This document shows positions 1-8,888 of a stretch of DNA of 64,000 nt, in pieces. The stretch lies in NCBI GenBank assembly GCA_036321795.1, contig JAWQCY010000001.1, positions 248,001-312,000 on the forward strand, written 5' to 3'. The stretch's first letter is position 1. Every line of letters begins with the position of its first letter. The notes below the pieces were generated by a model. That model searched no databases. It saw only the letters and a program-made list of their open reading frames with translations, and was not told the DNA's origin. This DNA is from CAKVON01 sp902475665 (GTDB taxonomy: Bacteria > Actinomycetota > Coriobacteriia > Coriobacteriales > Atopobiaceae). The translations under genes were made by a program, and so were the position numbers.

Positions 1-179
1 CACGTGCGCACGAAGGCGGAGAAGCTCATGCCCCGAAGGTTGGCTTCTTCTTTGGCGGCGTCGCGCAGGGTGTCGGGGATGCGCAGGGTGACGGAGACTT
101 GGTCGCCCTCAACCAAATAGCTTCTGATCTCGGTCTCGTCGGGATTGCTCTTGATGAGCTCCTTGTAGCTGTCGGGCAT
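1..179 (-). CDS. Ribbon-helix-helix protein, C-terminus beyond window edge
   Basis: Reading leftwards from ATG at 179, 59 codons are visible before the window ends. The protein has a polar N-terminus, then a segment with the beta-strand plus two-helix look of an RHH/CopG-type DNA-binding domain (VSVTLRIPDTLRDAAKEEA, then GMSFSAFVRT). Such proteins are often antitoxins or small repressors. The ATG at 179 is preferred over the in-frame ATG at 191 because GGGAG lies 5-9 bases upstream of it. A clean TATAAT sits at 224-229 on the minus strand. Family assignment comes from pattern reading only; a partner toxin gene, if any, lies outside the window. Confidence 0.6.
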   Translation of the reverse strand, partial: MPDSYKELIKSNPDETEIRSYLVEGDQVSVTLRIPDTLRDAAKEEANLRGMSFSAFVRT

Positions 180-506
180 CTGCGCTCCCATCGCTCGAAA
201 TGCAATACAAATGCGTTTGCAGCATTATAACGCGGCGGCACGCGGCGGCACTGGGAATGCGAGGACAGCCGACGTCCAAGCTCAATATGAGCGTGGGCGG
301 CGGAGGAAGCCACGATTGGGCTTAGATGGCACCCCTCGTTCCGATTTCCATCTCATGCCTTCCGCTGAGCTTGGCTGCTCCATTCTTCTGCTTAGAGAGC
401 CTCGTTCTACGTTTCTAGGATGTGCGTAGCGTCACCAATGCGCTCGACGCGCCTTGGGGTGCGGGCAGATAGTTGGACCACGGGGTGGTCCTGGCTGGAG
501 GTCCGC

Positions 507-878
507 ATGTATGACGGGACGGTGGAGTTGTTCCCGTACGTCCTCGAGGAGGGCATGGGGGGGTCGAGAAGGCGAACGGGCTCTGCGGGGTCATGCCGCA
601 CACGGTGTATGACTGGGCTATCGGGCGATTGCTTCGCAGTCACGCGGGGGCGCCGTGCTTTCGAGACACTGGGATCTTGGGTAGGGCGGGCGCACGGAGA
701 AGGAGTCCCACATGGCAGGGGTGGACGAGCCTGCGACCCGCCGAGGATGTCCCAGGAAGACCTCGAGGTCGAGGTGGCGGGTTGCTTGGCTCGGTACAAC
801 TCGGGGAGGTTTAAGCGATTCCCTGAGGGCTACGATACGATTGACGACAGAAGGTGCAGGCTCGGGCTGGGGCTCTGA
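507..878 (+). pseudogene. Decayed IS3-family transposase remnant
   Basis: Three fragments in different frames look like pieces of one IS3-type transposase. The first reads MYDGTVELF near 507. The second is a helix-turn-helix-like LPHTVYDWAIGRLL at about 590-640, in another frame. The third, ending at 878, reads LEVEVAGCLARYNSGRFKRF followed by YDTIDDRRCRLGLGL, which resembles the C-terminal end of IS3 OrfB (YIxWYNxxRxK). The catalytic DDE core is missing. The pieces are separated by frameshifts and a large deletion, so this is not functional. I see no terminal inverted repeats. The rest of 180-1088 holds no convincing gene. Confidence 0.55.
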
Positions 879-903
879 GCTAGTCCAAGAAAACGTCCGC
901 ACC

Positions 904-933
904 AAACGCCCCTTTCAGTAGAAAGGGGCGTTT
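904..933. terminator. Perfect 13-bp hairpin after the transposase remnant
   Basis: The stem AAACGCCCCTTTC pairs perfectly with GAAAGGGGCGTTT around an AGTA loop. The A/T ends give it a bidirectional terminator look, although neither side has a long T-run. Confidence 0.55.
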
Positions 934-966
934 GTGTACGATCCGACCAGAGGGCAACCACAAAAG

Positions 967-1007
967 ACGGGCGGCGCGGGAACCGCTTCCATCCCCGCGC
1001 CGCCCGT
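967..1007 (-). terminator. Terminator of the UPF0371 gene
   Basis: A 14-bp GC stem (967-980 with 994-1007) is followed on the minus strand by CTTTTGT. It lies about 80 bases past the stop codon at 1089, as expected for an intrinsic terminator of the leftward gene. Confidence 0.65.
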
Positions 1008-1088
1008 GACGTGCTTCCATACGACATGCCTGGCCGCAAGGCCATCAGGCATGGCCCTGCGTCGTCGATTGCCCGCGGCGGGAATACC

Positions 1089-2570
1089 CTAGCGGTGGTA
1101 GAACGAGCCGCGCTCGAACTTGGGCTCGCAGCAGACGTTGATGCCCAGCTCGCGGTAGATGTTCTCGTCGGTGGGGGACACGATTACCGAGAAGTACGCG
1201 TCGCAGCCGCGAAGCATCCCGGTGGCGTCGATCGCCTTGGCGGCGTCCTCGTTGGTCGCCGAGCTGATGGACAGCGCGATCAGCGTCTCGTCTGAGTGCA
1301 GGCGCGGGTTGCGGCTGTGCAGGTGCTCGGTCTTAAGGTGGCAGATCGGCTCGATGGCCTCCTCGTTCATGATGGGCTTGTCGCACGACAGGCCCGCCAT
1401 GCGCTTGAGCGCGTTGATGAGAAGCGACGACGCGGCACCCATGAGGTCGCTGGTGCTGCCGGTGACGAGGCTTCCGTCGGGCAGGACCATCGCGCCGGCG
1501 GGCTTGCCGGTGACCTCCTCCTGCAGCAGGGCGGCCGCGTGCGCCGGCGACAGGTTCTCGTCGACGCCGACCTCCTTCATCAGGAGGTTGGCCTTGGCCA
1601 GCTCGGCCTCGCCGACGCCAGTGCGCTGGATCTTCTCGGCAATCTGGAAGTAACGGCGCACGATCTCGTTACGCGAGGCCTCGCGGCACGCGTCGTCGTC
1701 GATGATGCAGTCGCCCACGGTGTTGACGCCCATGTCGGTGGGGGAGGCGTACGGGCTCTCGCCCATGATCTTCTCCATCATGGAGCGCAGGACCGGGAAG
1801 GTCTCGACGTCGCGGTTGTAGTTGACGCAGACCTTGTCGTAGGCCTCCAGGTGGAAGGGGTCGATCACGTTGTTGTCGTCGAGGTCGAGCGTGGCGGCCT
1901 CGTAGGCGATGTTGACGGGGTGCTTGAGCGGTAGGTTCCACACCGGGAACGTCTCGAACTTGGCGTAGCCGGCCGTGACACCGCGCTTGTACTCGTTGTA
2001 GAGCTGCGACAGGCACACCGCGAGCTTGCCCGAGCCGGGGCCGGGGGCGCTCACCACGACGAGCGGGCGGGTGGTGCGCACGTAGTCGTTGGCGCCAAAG
2101 CCCTCGTCGCTCACGATGCGCTCGACGGCGGTGGGGTAGCCCTTGATGGGGTAGTGGCGGTAGACGGGGATGCCAAGCGACTCCAGGCGCGCCTGGTAGG
2201 CCTCGGCCTTCATCTGGCCCGAGAAGCGCGTGATGACCACGCCGCCGATTGCCAGGCCCATGCCGCGGAAGACGTCCATCAGGCGCAGGACGTCGTCCTC
2301 GTAGGCGATGCCGATGTCGCCGCGGCGCTTGCCGGACTCGATGTCGTTGGCGTTGATCGCGAAGACGACCTCGGCGTCGTTGGCCAGAAGCTCGAGCATG
2401 CGGGCCTTGGAGTCGGGCTCGAAGCCGGGTAGGACGCGGGAGGCGTGGTAGTCGTCGAGGAGCTTGCCGCCGAACTCGAGGTAGAGCTTGCCGCCGAACT
2501 GCGCGATGCGTTGGCGGATCTTTTGGGCCTGAACCTCGAGGTACTTATCGTTGTCGAAACCGCGGCGCAT
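1089..2570 (-). CDS. UPF0371 / DUF1846 family protein
   Basis: This 493-residue protein has the length and conserved blocks of the UPF0371 (DUF1846) family: N-terminal GFDNDKYLEVQAQKI, the FGGKLLDDYHASRVLPGF block and a glycine-rich APGPGSGKLA block near residue 180. The family is widespread in anaerobic Firmicutes and Actinobacteria. Structures are known, but no biochemical role is established to my knowledge. The glycine-rich APGPGSGK stretch suggests nucleotide or phosphate binding; that is inference. The gene stands alone between its terminator and the divergent cysK promoter region. Confidence 0.85.
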   Translation of the reverse strand: MRRGFDNDKYLEVQAQKIRQRIAQFGGKLYLEFGGKLLDDYHASRVLPGFEPDSKARMLELLANDAEVVFAINANDIESGKRRGDIGIAYEDDVLRLMDVFRGMGLAIGGVVITRFSGQMKAEAYQARLESLGIPVYRHYPIKGYPTAVERIVSDEGFGANDYVRTTRPLVVVSAPGPGSGKLAVCLSQLYNEYKRGVTAGYAKFETFPVWNLPLKHPVNIAYEAATLDLDDNNVIDPFHLEAYDKVCVNYNRDVETFPVLRSMMEKIMGESPYASPTDMGVNTVGDCIIDDDACREASRNEIVRRYFQIAEKIQRTGVGEAELAKANLLMKEVGVDENLSPAHAAALLQEEVTGKPAGAMVLPDGSLVTGSTSDLMGAASSLLINALKRMAGLSCDKPIMNEEAIEPICHLKTEHLHSRNPRLHSDETLIALSISSATNEDAAKAIDATGMLRGCDAYFSVIVSPTDENIYRELGINVCCEPKFERGSFYHR

Positions 2571-2734
2571 GTTCGGCGTGCCTCCCTATGACGTGTGATT
2601 CGGACGCGAGACACTCCGACGGGCGACGGACGGGCGTCTTGCCGGCGGTGTCCTCGCAGTCGGGACTCCCTATGATATCCCGTTATCGGAAGGCCGCATA
2701 GGTTATTCTTAAATCCTAGTTGCCTGGTGGGGTT

Positions 2735-2740
2735 TATAGT
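2735..2740 (+). promoter_or_regulatory. Candidate -10 box of cysK
   Basis: TATAGT lies about 50 bases before the cysK start and no good -35 is spaced from it. The same TATAGT hexamer is the best -10 candidate in front of xpt (6360-6365) and feoAB (58291-58296). Just upstream, TAGG and CCTA arms flank an A/T-rich core (about 2700-2718) and could be a regulator site. Confidence 0.35.
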
Positions 2741-2790
2741 GCCACACTTCATCCCAACCAAACGGAAACCCACCACGGAGAGGAAGCAAC

Positions 2791-3699
<909 letters not shown>

Positions 3700-3750
3700 G
3701 GACTCGGGCCCCACGGCCCTTCTCGGCAGGTGACGATTGTGTTTCCTGAG

Positions 3751-3779
3751 TTGACGCACCGGGCGCCGCGGCGTATAAA
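3751..3779 (+). promoter_or_regulatory. Sigma70-type promoter of the cysE leader
   Basis: TTGACG (3751-3756) and TATAAA (3774-3779) are separated by exactly 17 bases. This is the best-formed promoter in the window. Transcription would start near 3786, about 50 bases before the leader peptide start codon. Confidence 0.75.
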
Positions 3780-3834
3780 CGTTGCAAGCCTAAATACCTC
3801 CGCTCAGGTATGAATTAAAGGGAGAGACTAACGG

Positions 3835-3924
3835 ATGAAGCTAGACGTGGCATATGCCCTCGCGGCCTGCGCCTGTTGTAGCGACTGTCGATCGTGCCCG
3901 TCCTGCATCCGTGAAACTCGCTAG
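3835..3924 (+). CDS. Cysteine-rich leader peptide (29 residues)
   Basis: A 29-codon reading frame starts at ATG 3835 behind AAGGGAGAG and ends at TAG 3922-3924. It contains six cysteines, all within residues 12-24 (CACCSDCRSCPSC). Its position, between a strong promoter and a set of stem-loops that precede cysE, is that of an attenuator leader peptide: ribosome stalling at Cys codons when Cys-tRNA is scarce would alter downstream folding. Polycysteine leader ORFs controlling cysteine genes are known in mycobacteria. The extension of this role to this organism is inference. A metal-binding micropeptide is an alternative. Confidence 0.7.
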   Translation: MKLDVAYALAACACCSDCRSCPSCIRETR

Positions 3925-3933
3925 TAGACTCAC

Positions 3934-4025
3934 GAGGCGGCTCGGGCAACCGGGCCGCCTCCCTGTTGAGCCATGTGTGGGGCAGTCCGTCCGCGGGCTG
4001 CCCTTTGCATAAGGGCCCGCGGGAC
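3934..4025 (+). promoter_or_regulatory. Candidate cysteine attenuator with competing hairpins
   Basis: Hairpin 1 (3934-3961) has a 12-bp stem closed by a GCAA tetraloop and starts ten bases after the leader stop codon. Hairpin A pairs 3980-3989 with 3994-4003 (GGGCAGTCCG with CGGGCTGCCC) and is followed by TTT, so it is terminator-like. Hairpin B pairs 3989-3998 with 4015-4025 (GTCCGCGGGC with GCCCGCGGGAC, one bulge). A and B share 3989-3998 and cannot form together. This is the expected layout of an attenuation switch. The U-tract is short (UUUGCAU), so Rho involvement or translational control remains possible. Confidence 0.55.
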
Positions 4026-4074
4026 CGCGAGATCACGAGACCGCGCCGCCTTGGCGCACAGCTTGGGGGAAGCA

Positions 4075-4788
4075 ATGGAGAGGGTCGCAACACAGCCTGT
4101 CATGTCCGACATGCCTGCCATGCGTGACGAGCCTGGCATGCCTGCCGAGAAGGACCGTGGGGTCGCGGGCTCCGCCGCGGCGCCCGCGCGCCTGACGATC
4201 CGCGAGAGAATGCGCGAGGACGTCGACGCCGTCATGAGGCTCGACCCCTCCGCCGAGTCGCGTCGCGACGTCTTGCTGCACTCGAACGGCCTGCACGCCG
4301 TGTGGGCCCACCGCGTCCAGCACTGGCTGTGGCAGCGCGGCCGCAAGGGCCTGGCAATGTTTCTCGCGCGTCGCAGCCGCCGCCGCTACGGCGTCGAGAT
4401 TCACCCCGCGGCCACCATCGGGCGCAGGCTCGTGATCGACCACGGCATGGGCATCGTCATCGGCGCCACCACGATCATTGGCGACGATTGCCTCATCTAC
4501 CAGGGCGTGACCCTGGGCATGACAGGAAAGCACGCCGGCAAGCGTCACCCGACCCTGGGCGACGGCGTCATGGTCGGCGCCAACGCCGTCGTGCTCGGCA
4601 ACATCAACGTGGGTTCGGGCGCCAAGGTCGGCGCGGGCGCGGTCGTGGTGTGCGACGTCGACTGCGGCGACACGGTCGTCGGCGTGCCAGCGAGGCCGGT
4701 GCCGTGCATGAGGCACCGCAACGCGTTCGTGCTGCGCCTGACCGACCAGCTCGACGGCGAGAACGTGCGCTGGAGCTGCGCTCTGTAG
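4075..4788 (+). CDS. cysE: Serine O-acetyltransferase
   Basis: The enzyme acetylates serine to O-acetylserine, the first committed step of cysteine synthesis, feeding CysK. The 237-residue product has an N-terminal extension of about 35 Met/Pro/Ala-rich residues, a helical SAT domain, and a left-handed beta-helix. The beta-helix includes IDHGMGIVIGATTIIGDD and YQGVTLGMTGKHAGKRHPTL, with the usual catalytic His in DHG. The ATG at 4075 has GGGGGAAGC directly upstream; an earlier in-frame ATG at 3973 lies inside the hairpin region and has no ribosome site. Regulation is likely by the cysteine-rich leader upstream. Confidence 0.92.
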   Translation: MERVATQPVMSDMPAMRDEPGMPAEKDRGVAGSAAAPARLTIRERMREDVDAVMRLDPSAESRRDVLLHSNGLHAVWAHRVQHWLWQRGRKGLAMFLARRSRRRYGVEIHPAATIGRRLVIDHGMGIVIGATTIIGDDCLIYQGVTLGMTGKHAGKRHPTLGDGVMVGANAVVLGNINVGSGAKVGAGAVVVCDVDCGDTVVGVPARPVPCMRHRNAFVLRLTDQLDGENVRWSCAL

Positions 4789-4798
4789 CCGCGCGTCG

Positions 4799-5692
4799 TC
4801 AGATGGCGTGCAGCGCGTCGGAGTTGCGCGCGCACACGAGCGACAGCAGGGGAGCGCCGATGACGTCGGCAACCAGGTCGCACTTGGTCATCAGCAGGAA
4901 GTAGACGTCGTCGCGGCGGCAGTCGTCGCACAAGGACTCGAAGTTGCCCATGCCCTTGCAGATGACGACGTCGGCACCGTAGTAGGCGTCGAGAAACTCC
5001 TGCGAGCAGCGGTCGAGGTCGGTCGCGGGCACGGCGGCGCCGCTTGGCACCACGCGCGCGACGTCGGCCATTCCCACCTGGGTGGCATCGTCAACGGTCA
5101 CGTCGTTGATGACCGCGCCGCCGCGAACGCCGTAGGTGACGTCCACATCGGGGTTCTCGCGACGGATCTCGCCGATAAGGACCTTGTCCAGCACGATCTC
5201 GCCGCAGTTGTCGCCCAGGTACATGACGCTGTTGGCGTGGCCCACGCGCTCGGTCAGGTCGGCCGAGTCGTCGACCGCGAACTCGATCGAGGGGACCTTG
5301 TCCAGAAGCTCGGTTACGTCGTCGCGCGTGAACTCGTTCTTCGCGCCGAAGTCGATGAGGTTTCCGGCGGCCGCGTAGCGCAGGGCCAGCTGGAAGGGGT
5401 CGTCGGCCGCGGCGATGCTTGCGCGGCACTCGCCCTCGCGGTCCAGAAGAAGGGCGTTGTAGGCGACCTTGACCTGCTTGTAGGGGTCGTCGGTGCCAAT
5501 GAGCGGCTCGATTTGGGTCAACAGGTCGCCCATGAGCGTGGGCTTGACGCGCCCGCCCACGCGCGGGGCCTCGCGGACCATCCTGTCGGCCTGCTCGAGC
5601 ATAGTGGCCAGCGTGTCGTCGTCCAGGTGGCAGAACTCGGCCACGCGACGCATCTGACGGTAGAAGCAACCCTCGCAGCCATCCATGCCCAT
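4799..5692 (-). CDS. DUF89 / ARMT1-like metal-dependent phosphatase
   Basis: This 297-residue protein carries the DUF89 signatures: an N-terminal Cys cluster (CEGCFYRQ), YLGDNCGEIVLDK with the metal-binding Asp161-Asn162, and KGMGNFESL near residue 245. DUF89 enzymes are damage-control phosphatases acting on misphosphorylated or side-product sugar phosphates. The exact substrate cannot be read from sequence. The start lies three bases after the xpt stop codon, so the two genes form an operon. That points to a housekeeping role on phosphoribosyl or nucleotide side products, which is inference. Confidence 0.85.
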   Translation of the reverse strand: MGMDGCEGCFYRQMRRVAEFCHLDDDTLATMLEQADRMVREAPRVGGRVKPTLMGDLLTQIEPLIGTDDPYKQVKVAYNALLLDREGECRASIAAADDPFQLALRYAAAGNLIDFGAKNEFTRDDVTELLDKVPSIEFAVDDSADLTERVGHANSVMYLGDNCGEIVLDKVLIGEIRRENPDVDVTYGVRGGAVINDVTVDDATQVGMADVARVVPSGAAVPATDLDRCSQEFLDAYYGADVVICKGMGNFESLCDDCRRDDVYFLLMTKCDLVADVIGAPLLSLVCARNSDALHAI

Positions 5693-5695
5693 GCG

Positions 5696-6301
5696 CTACT
5701 CCTCCACGGCCGAGACGGGCTCGCTGCCAAAGTCGATGGTGCCGGTGTCGGCGTCCATGGCGTTGACGATGGCGAGCGACTCCACGTGGTAGCCGCGCTT
5801 GCGCAGGCTGGCGCCGCCGGGCTGGAAGCCCTTCTCGACGGCGATGCCGATGCCGGTGACGTTGACCTCGGCCTCCTCGCAGATCTCTAGAAGGCCGTTC
5901 ATGGCGCAGCCGTTGGCCAGGAAGTCGTCGATGATCAGGACGTGCTCGCCGGCGGTCAGGAAGCGCTTTGCCACGATGACGCTGTAGTCGCGGCCGTGGG
6001 TGTATGAGTGGATCTTGGTGCGGTACTGGCTGCCGTCCAGGTTGACCGACTCGGACTTGCGTGCGAAGACCACGGGCACGTTGCCAAACTGCTGGGCGGC
6101 GACGCAGGCGAGGCCGATGCCGGAGGACTCGATGGTCAGGATCTTGTCGACGGGCTCGCCGTCGAACAGTCGGCGCCACTCCTGGGCCATGTGCGAGTAC
6201 AGCTCGACGTCGCAGCGGTGGTTGAGGAAGCTGTCGACCTTGAGCACATTGCCCTGACGGACGATTCCCTCACGCGCGATGCGCTCCTCGAGTTCCTTCA
6301 T
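5696..6301 (-). CDS. xpt: Xanthine phosphoribosyltransferase
   Basis: The enzyme converts xanthine and PRPP to XMP in purine salvage. It is 201 residues, typical for Xpt of Gram-positive bacteria, with the PRPP-binding motif VLIIDDFLANG at 121-131 and the N-terminal VDSFLNHRCD block that distinguishes Xpt from other PRTases. The ATG at 6301 has GGGAAGGC upstream. It is the first gene of a two-gene unit with the DUF89 phosphatase. I see no purine riboswitch in the upstream 140 bases; the only promoter-like element is TATAGT on the minus strand at 6360-6365. Confidence 0.92.
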   Translation of the reverse strand: MKELEERIAREGIVRQGNVLKVDSFLNHRCDVELYSHMAQEWRRLFDGEPVDKILTIESSGIGLACVAAQQFGNVPVVFARKSESVNLDGSQYRTKIHSYTHGRDYSVIVAKRFLTAGEHVLIIDDFLANGCAMNGLLEICEEAEVNVTGIGIAVEKGFQPGGASLRKRGYHVESLAIVNAMDADTGTIDFGSEPVSAVEE

Positions 6302-6421
6302 GCGGTTGCCTTCCCTGTCCGTGCCCCGAATGCCGGCGGCCATCTGCGTATTTCTCAACACTATAGCAGCGTTTCGTGGCCCCTCCGAAAATCCGGGCGA
6401 GCAGTGCCGTCGGCTCGACGC

Positions 6422-6433
6422 GCACTTCTCGGC
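6422..6433. repeat. Intergenic copy of dispersed 12-mer GCACTTCTCGGC
   Basis: This is an exact copy of a motif found seven times in the window. The other exact copies are at 17276-17287, 32925-32936, 34659-34670, 41348-41359, 41910-41921 and 63753-63764. Its 9-base core GCACTTCTC/GAGAAGTGC occurs at least 19 times. It has no dyad symmetry, so it is not a typical operator. Confidence 0.8.
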
Positions 6434-6439
6434 AGAAAG

Positions 6440-6473
6440 GGGGAGGCCACGGGCGTGTGCCCATGACCTCCCC
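6440..6473 (-). terminator. Terminator of the nfnA-nfnB unit
   Basis: On the minus strand GGGGAGGTCATGGGC pairs with GCCCGTGGCCTCCCC through G-U wobbles. On the plus strand the same positions are mismatched. The hairpin is followed by CTTTCT. The wobble pattern shows that it works leftwards, after the stop at 6502. Confidence 0.75.
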
Positions 6474-6501
6474 AAAGGTGATGCACGCGATGCCTGCGAG
6501 G

Positions 6502-7908
6502 CTACTTGGTGAGGGCCTCGGTGATGGAAGCGGCGGCCTTCTTGCCGGCGCCCATTGCCAGGATGACGGTCGCGGCACCGGTGACGATGTCGCCGCCGGC
6601 CCAGATGCGCGGGTCGGTGGTCTGGCCGGTCTCCTCGTCGGCGACGATGTAGCCCCACTTGTTGAGCTCCATCTTGCCGCCGATCATCTTGGCGAACGGG
6701 TTGGCGTTGGTGCCGATGGCGCTGATCGCGACGTCGCAGGGGATCTGCTCGATGGCACCCTCGATGGGCACCGGGCGACGACGGCCGGAGGCGTCGGGCT
6801 CGCCGAGCTCCATCTTCTGGACGCGCACGGCGCAGACGTTGCCGTCCTCGCCGGCGATGAACTCCACGGGCGAGACGAGCGGCATGACCTCGACGCCCTC
6901 CGCCTTGGCGTGGTGCAGCTCGGCCTTACGGGCGGGCATCTCGTCCTCGGTGCGGCGGTACGCGATGATCGCGTGCTCGGCGCCCAGGCGCTTGGCGGTG
7001 CGCACGGCGTCCATGGCGACGTTGCCGCCGCCGAAGACGACGACGTTCTTGCCGTGCTTGGTCGGGGTGTCGAACTCGGGGAACCTGTTCGCCTTCATGA
7101 GGTTGACGCGGGTGAGGTACTCGTTCGCGAAGAAGACGTTGGGGAGGTTCTCGCCGGGGACGTTGAGGAACTTGGGCAGGCCGGCTCCGGTCGCGATGTA
7201 GATCGCGTCGAAGCCCTCGTCGAACAGCTCGTCGGCGGTGGTGATGCGGCCGACGACCGAGTTGTACTCGAACTTGACGCCGAGCTCGGCCAGCGAGTCG
7301 ATCTCGCGCTTGACGACGGCCTTGGGCAGACGGAACTCGGGGATGCCGTAGACCAGCACGCCGCCGCCGGTGAAGAAGGCCTCGAAGACGGTGACGTCGA
7401 AGCCGTTGCGGGCGAGCTCGCCGGCGCAGGTGATGCCGGAGGGGCCGGAGCCCACGACGGCGACCCTCTTGCCGTTGCTGGGTGCGACCTTGGGCTTGCT
7501 GGCAAGCTCGGGCTGGTCGCCGACGAAGCGCTCCAGCTGGCCGATGGCGATGGGGTCGCCCTTCTTGCCGAGGATGCACTTGCCCTCGCACTGGTTCTCC
7601 TGCGGGCAGACGCGGCCGCAGATGGCGGGCAGCATCGAGTCCTCGTGGATGACGTCGAGCGCGCGGCCGAAGTCCTCGTCGCGGATGGCCTCGATGAACT
7701 TCGGGATCTGGACGTTGACGGGGCAGCCCGTCACGCACAGCGGCTTCTTGCAGTCCAGGCAGCGGTTGGCCTCTGCCAGGGCCATCTCCTTGGTGTAGCC
7801 CTTGTCGACGGGACGGAAGTCCTTTGCGCGCTCGGCCGCGGGTTCCTCGTTGTCCGGGGTGCGCGGGGCCTTGGCGTTTGGAACGTACTTGCCGTTTACC
7901 TGTGGCAT
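6502..7908 (-). CDS. gltA: NADPH-dependent glutamate synthase small-subunit-like protein (NfnB/GltA)
   Basis: This 468-residue flavoprotein has an N-terminal iron-sulfur domain (CLDCKKPLCVTGCPV, then CGRVCPQENQCEGKC), an FAD motif VVGSGPSGITCAGEL and an NAD(P) motif VVVFGGGNVAMDA. Annotation as homotetrameric glutamate synthase GltA is common. Because its start overlaps the end of an NfnA-like gene by 13 bases, NfnB is the better functional reading: the large subunit of NADH-dependent reduced-ferredoxin:NADP+ oxidoreductase, an electron-bifurcating transhydrogenase that balances NADH, NADPH and ferredoxin in anaerobes. Sequence alone does not separate the two roles with certainty. Confidence 0.85.
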   Translation of the reverse strand: MPQVNGKYVPNAKAPRTPDNEEPAAERAKDFRPVDKGYTKEMALAEANRCLDCKKPLCVTGCPVNVQIPKFIEAIRDEDFGRALDVIHEDSMLPAICGRVCPQENQCEGKCILGKKGDPIAIGQLERFVGDQPELASKPKVAPSNGKRVAVVGSGPSGITCAGELARNGFDVTVFEAFFTGGGVLVYGIPEFRLPKAVVKREIDSLAELGVKFEYNSVVGRITTADELFDEGFDAIYIATGAGLPKFLNVPGENLPNVFFANEYLTRVNLMKANRFPEFDTPTKHGKNVVVFGGGNVAMDAVRTAKRLGAEHAIIAYRRTEDEMPARKAELHHAKAEGVEVMPLVSPVEFIAGEDGNVCAVRVQKMELGEPDASGRRRPVPIEGAIEQIPCDVAISAIGTNANPFAKMIGGKMELNKWGYIVADEETGQTTDPRIWAGGDIVTGAATVILAMGAGKKAAASITEALTK

Positions 7909-8738
7909 GCGCAGGTCGCCTCCTCGTAAGCCTTGACAGCCTGACCTTCCTCGGTGCGATAGGCGGCCTGACGCATGCGCAGGTCGTCCCAGTTGACCTT
8001 GGTGGCGTCGAAGTCGGGACCGTCGACGCAGGCGAACTTGGTCTCGCCGTCGATCTCGACGCGGCAGCAGCCGCACATGCCCGTGCCGTCGACCATGATC
8101 GGGTTGAGCGAGGCGACGATGGGCGTGTCGTACTTCATCGCGGTGAGGGTCGAGAACTTCATCATCGGGACGGGGCCGACGCAGAAGACCTGGCTCACGG
8201 CCTTGTCCTGCAGCAGGCGCTCCAAGGGCGCGGTCACAACGCCCTTCTCGCCATAGGAGCCGTCGTCGGTGGTGATGTGGATGTGGTCGTCGTCGAGCAG
8301 CTCGCGGAACTGGTCCTCGAGCAGCAGCAGGTCCTTGGTGCGGGCGCCCATGATGGCGTGGACCTCGTGGCCGGTCTCGACGAGGTGCTTGGCGACGGGG
8401 AAGGCGATGGCCAGGCCGACGCCGCCGCCGATGACGGCGCAGGGGCCCTCGTCCATCTCGGTCGGCTCGCCCAGGGGTCCGGTGACGTCCAGCAGCGAGT
8501 CGCCGGCCTCGTAGGTCGACAGCATCTCGGTGGTCTTGCCGATCACCATGAAGATGAACTCGACCCAGCCCTCCTCGGCGTTCCAGCCCGCAAGCGTGAA
8601 CGGGACGCGCTCGCCCGTCTCGTTGGCGCGCACCATGAGGAACTGGCCGGCGTGGGCATGCCTGGCCATCCGGGGCGCGTCGATGCGGAACTTGAACACC
8701 TTCTCGGAGAACTGCGTCTTATCGAGGATCTTGTACAT
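7896..8738 (-). CDS. nfnA: Ferredoxin-NADP+ reductase subunit, NfnA-like
   Basis: This 280-residue protein belongs to the ferredoxin-reductase/dihydroorotate dehydrogenase electron-transfer family. It has an FAD-binding beta-barrel (RVPFTLAGW near residue 45), an NAD-binding half (CAVIGGGVGLAIAFPVAKHL) and a cysteine cluster GTGMCGCCRV near residue 222 for a [2Fe-2S] centre. It precedes and overlaps the NfnB gene, the standard arrangement of bifurcating Nfn. The same family includes sulfide dehydrogenase beta (SudB) and PyrK. The tandem with a GltA-like partner favours Nfn. Confidence 0.85.
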   Translation of the reverse strand: MYKILDKTQFSEKVFKFRIDAPRMARHAHAGQFLMVRANETGERVPFTLAGWNAEEGWVEFIFMVIGKTTEMLSTYEAGDSLLDVTGPLGEPTEMDEGPCAVIGGGVGLAIAFPVAKHLVETGHEVHAIMGARTKDLLLLEDQFRELLDDDHIHITTDDGSYGEKGVVTAPLERLLQDKAVSQVFCVGPVPMMKFSTLTAMKYDTPIVASLNPIMVDGTGMCGCCRVEIDGETKFACVDGPDFDATKVNWDDLRMRQAAYRTEEGQAVKAYEEATCACHR

Positions 8739-8836
8739 GCAACGAACTCCTCTCCGCTTTTCTCTCCATCGCGCGTCCGGCCCTGTGCCGCCCGCGTCGA
8801 TTCCTTCCTTCGTGGCCCTTCTCTGCATCGGTCCAC

Positions 8837-8858
8837 ATAGGCAACATTTTATGCCTAT
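8837..8858. promoter_or_regulatory. Inverted repeat at the nfnAB promoter
   Basis: ATAGGCA and TGCCTAT arms (7 bp) flank the 8-base A/T-rich spacer ACATTTTA, about 100 bases upstream of nfnA. On the minus strand the spacer and one arm contain TAAAAT, a possible -10. The repeat is well placed to be an operator for a redox or nutrient regulator; the regulator is unknown. Confidence 0.45.
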
Positions 8859-8888
8859 TGCAGATTGTCGATGCTGGGTTACCGCGTG

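Noticed and set aside
6302..6500. Purine riboswitch upstream of xpt
   Set aside because: The 140 bases between the upstream terminator and the ATG show no recognisable three-way junction or conserved core.
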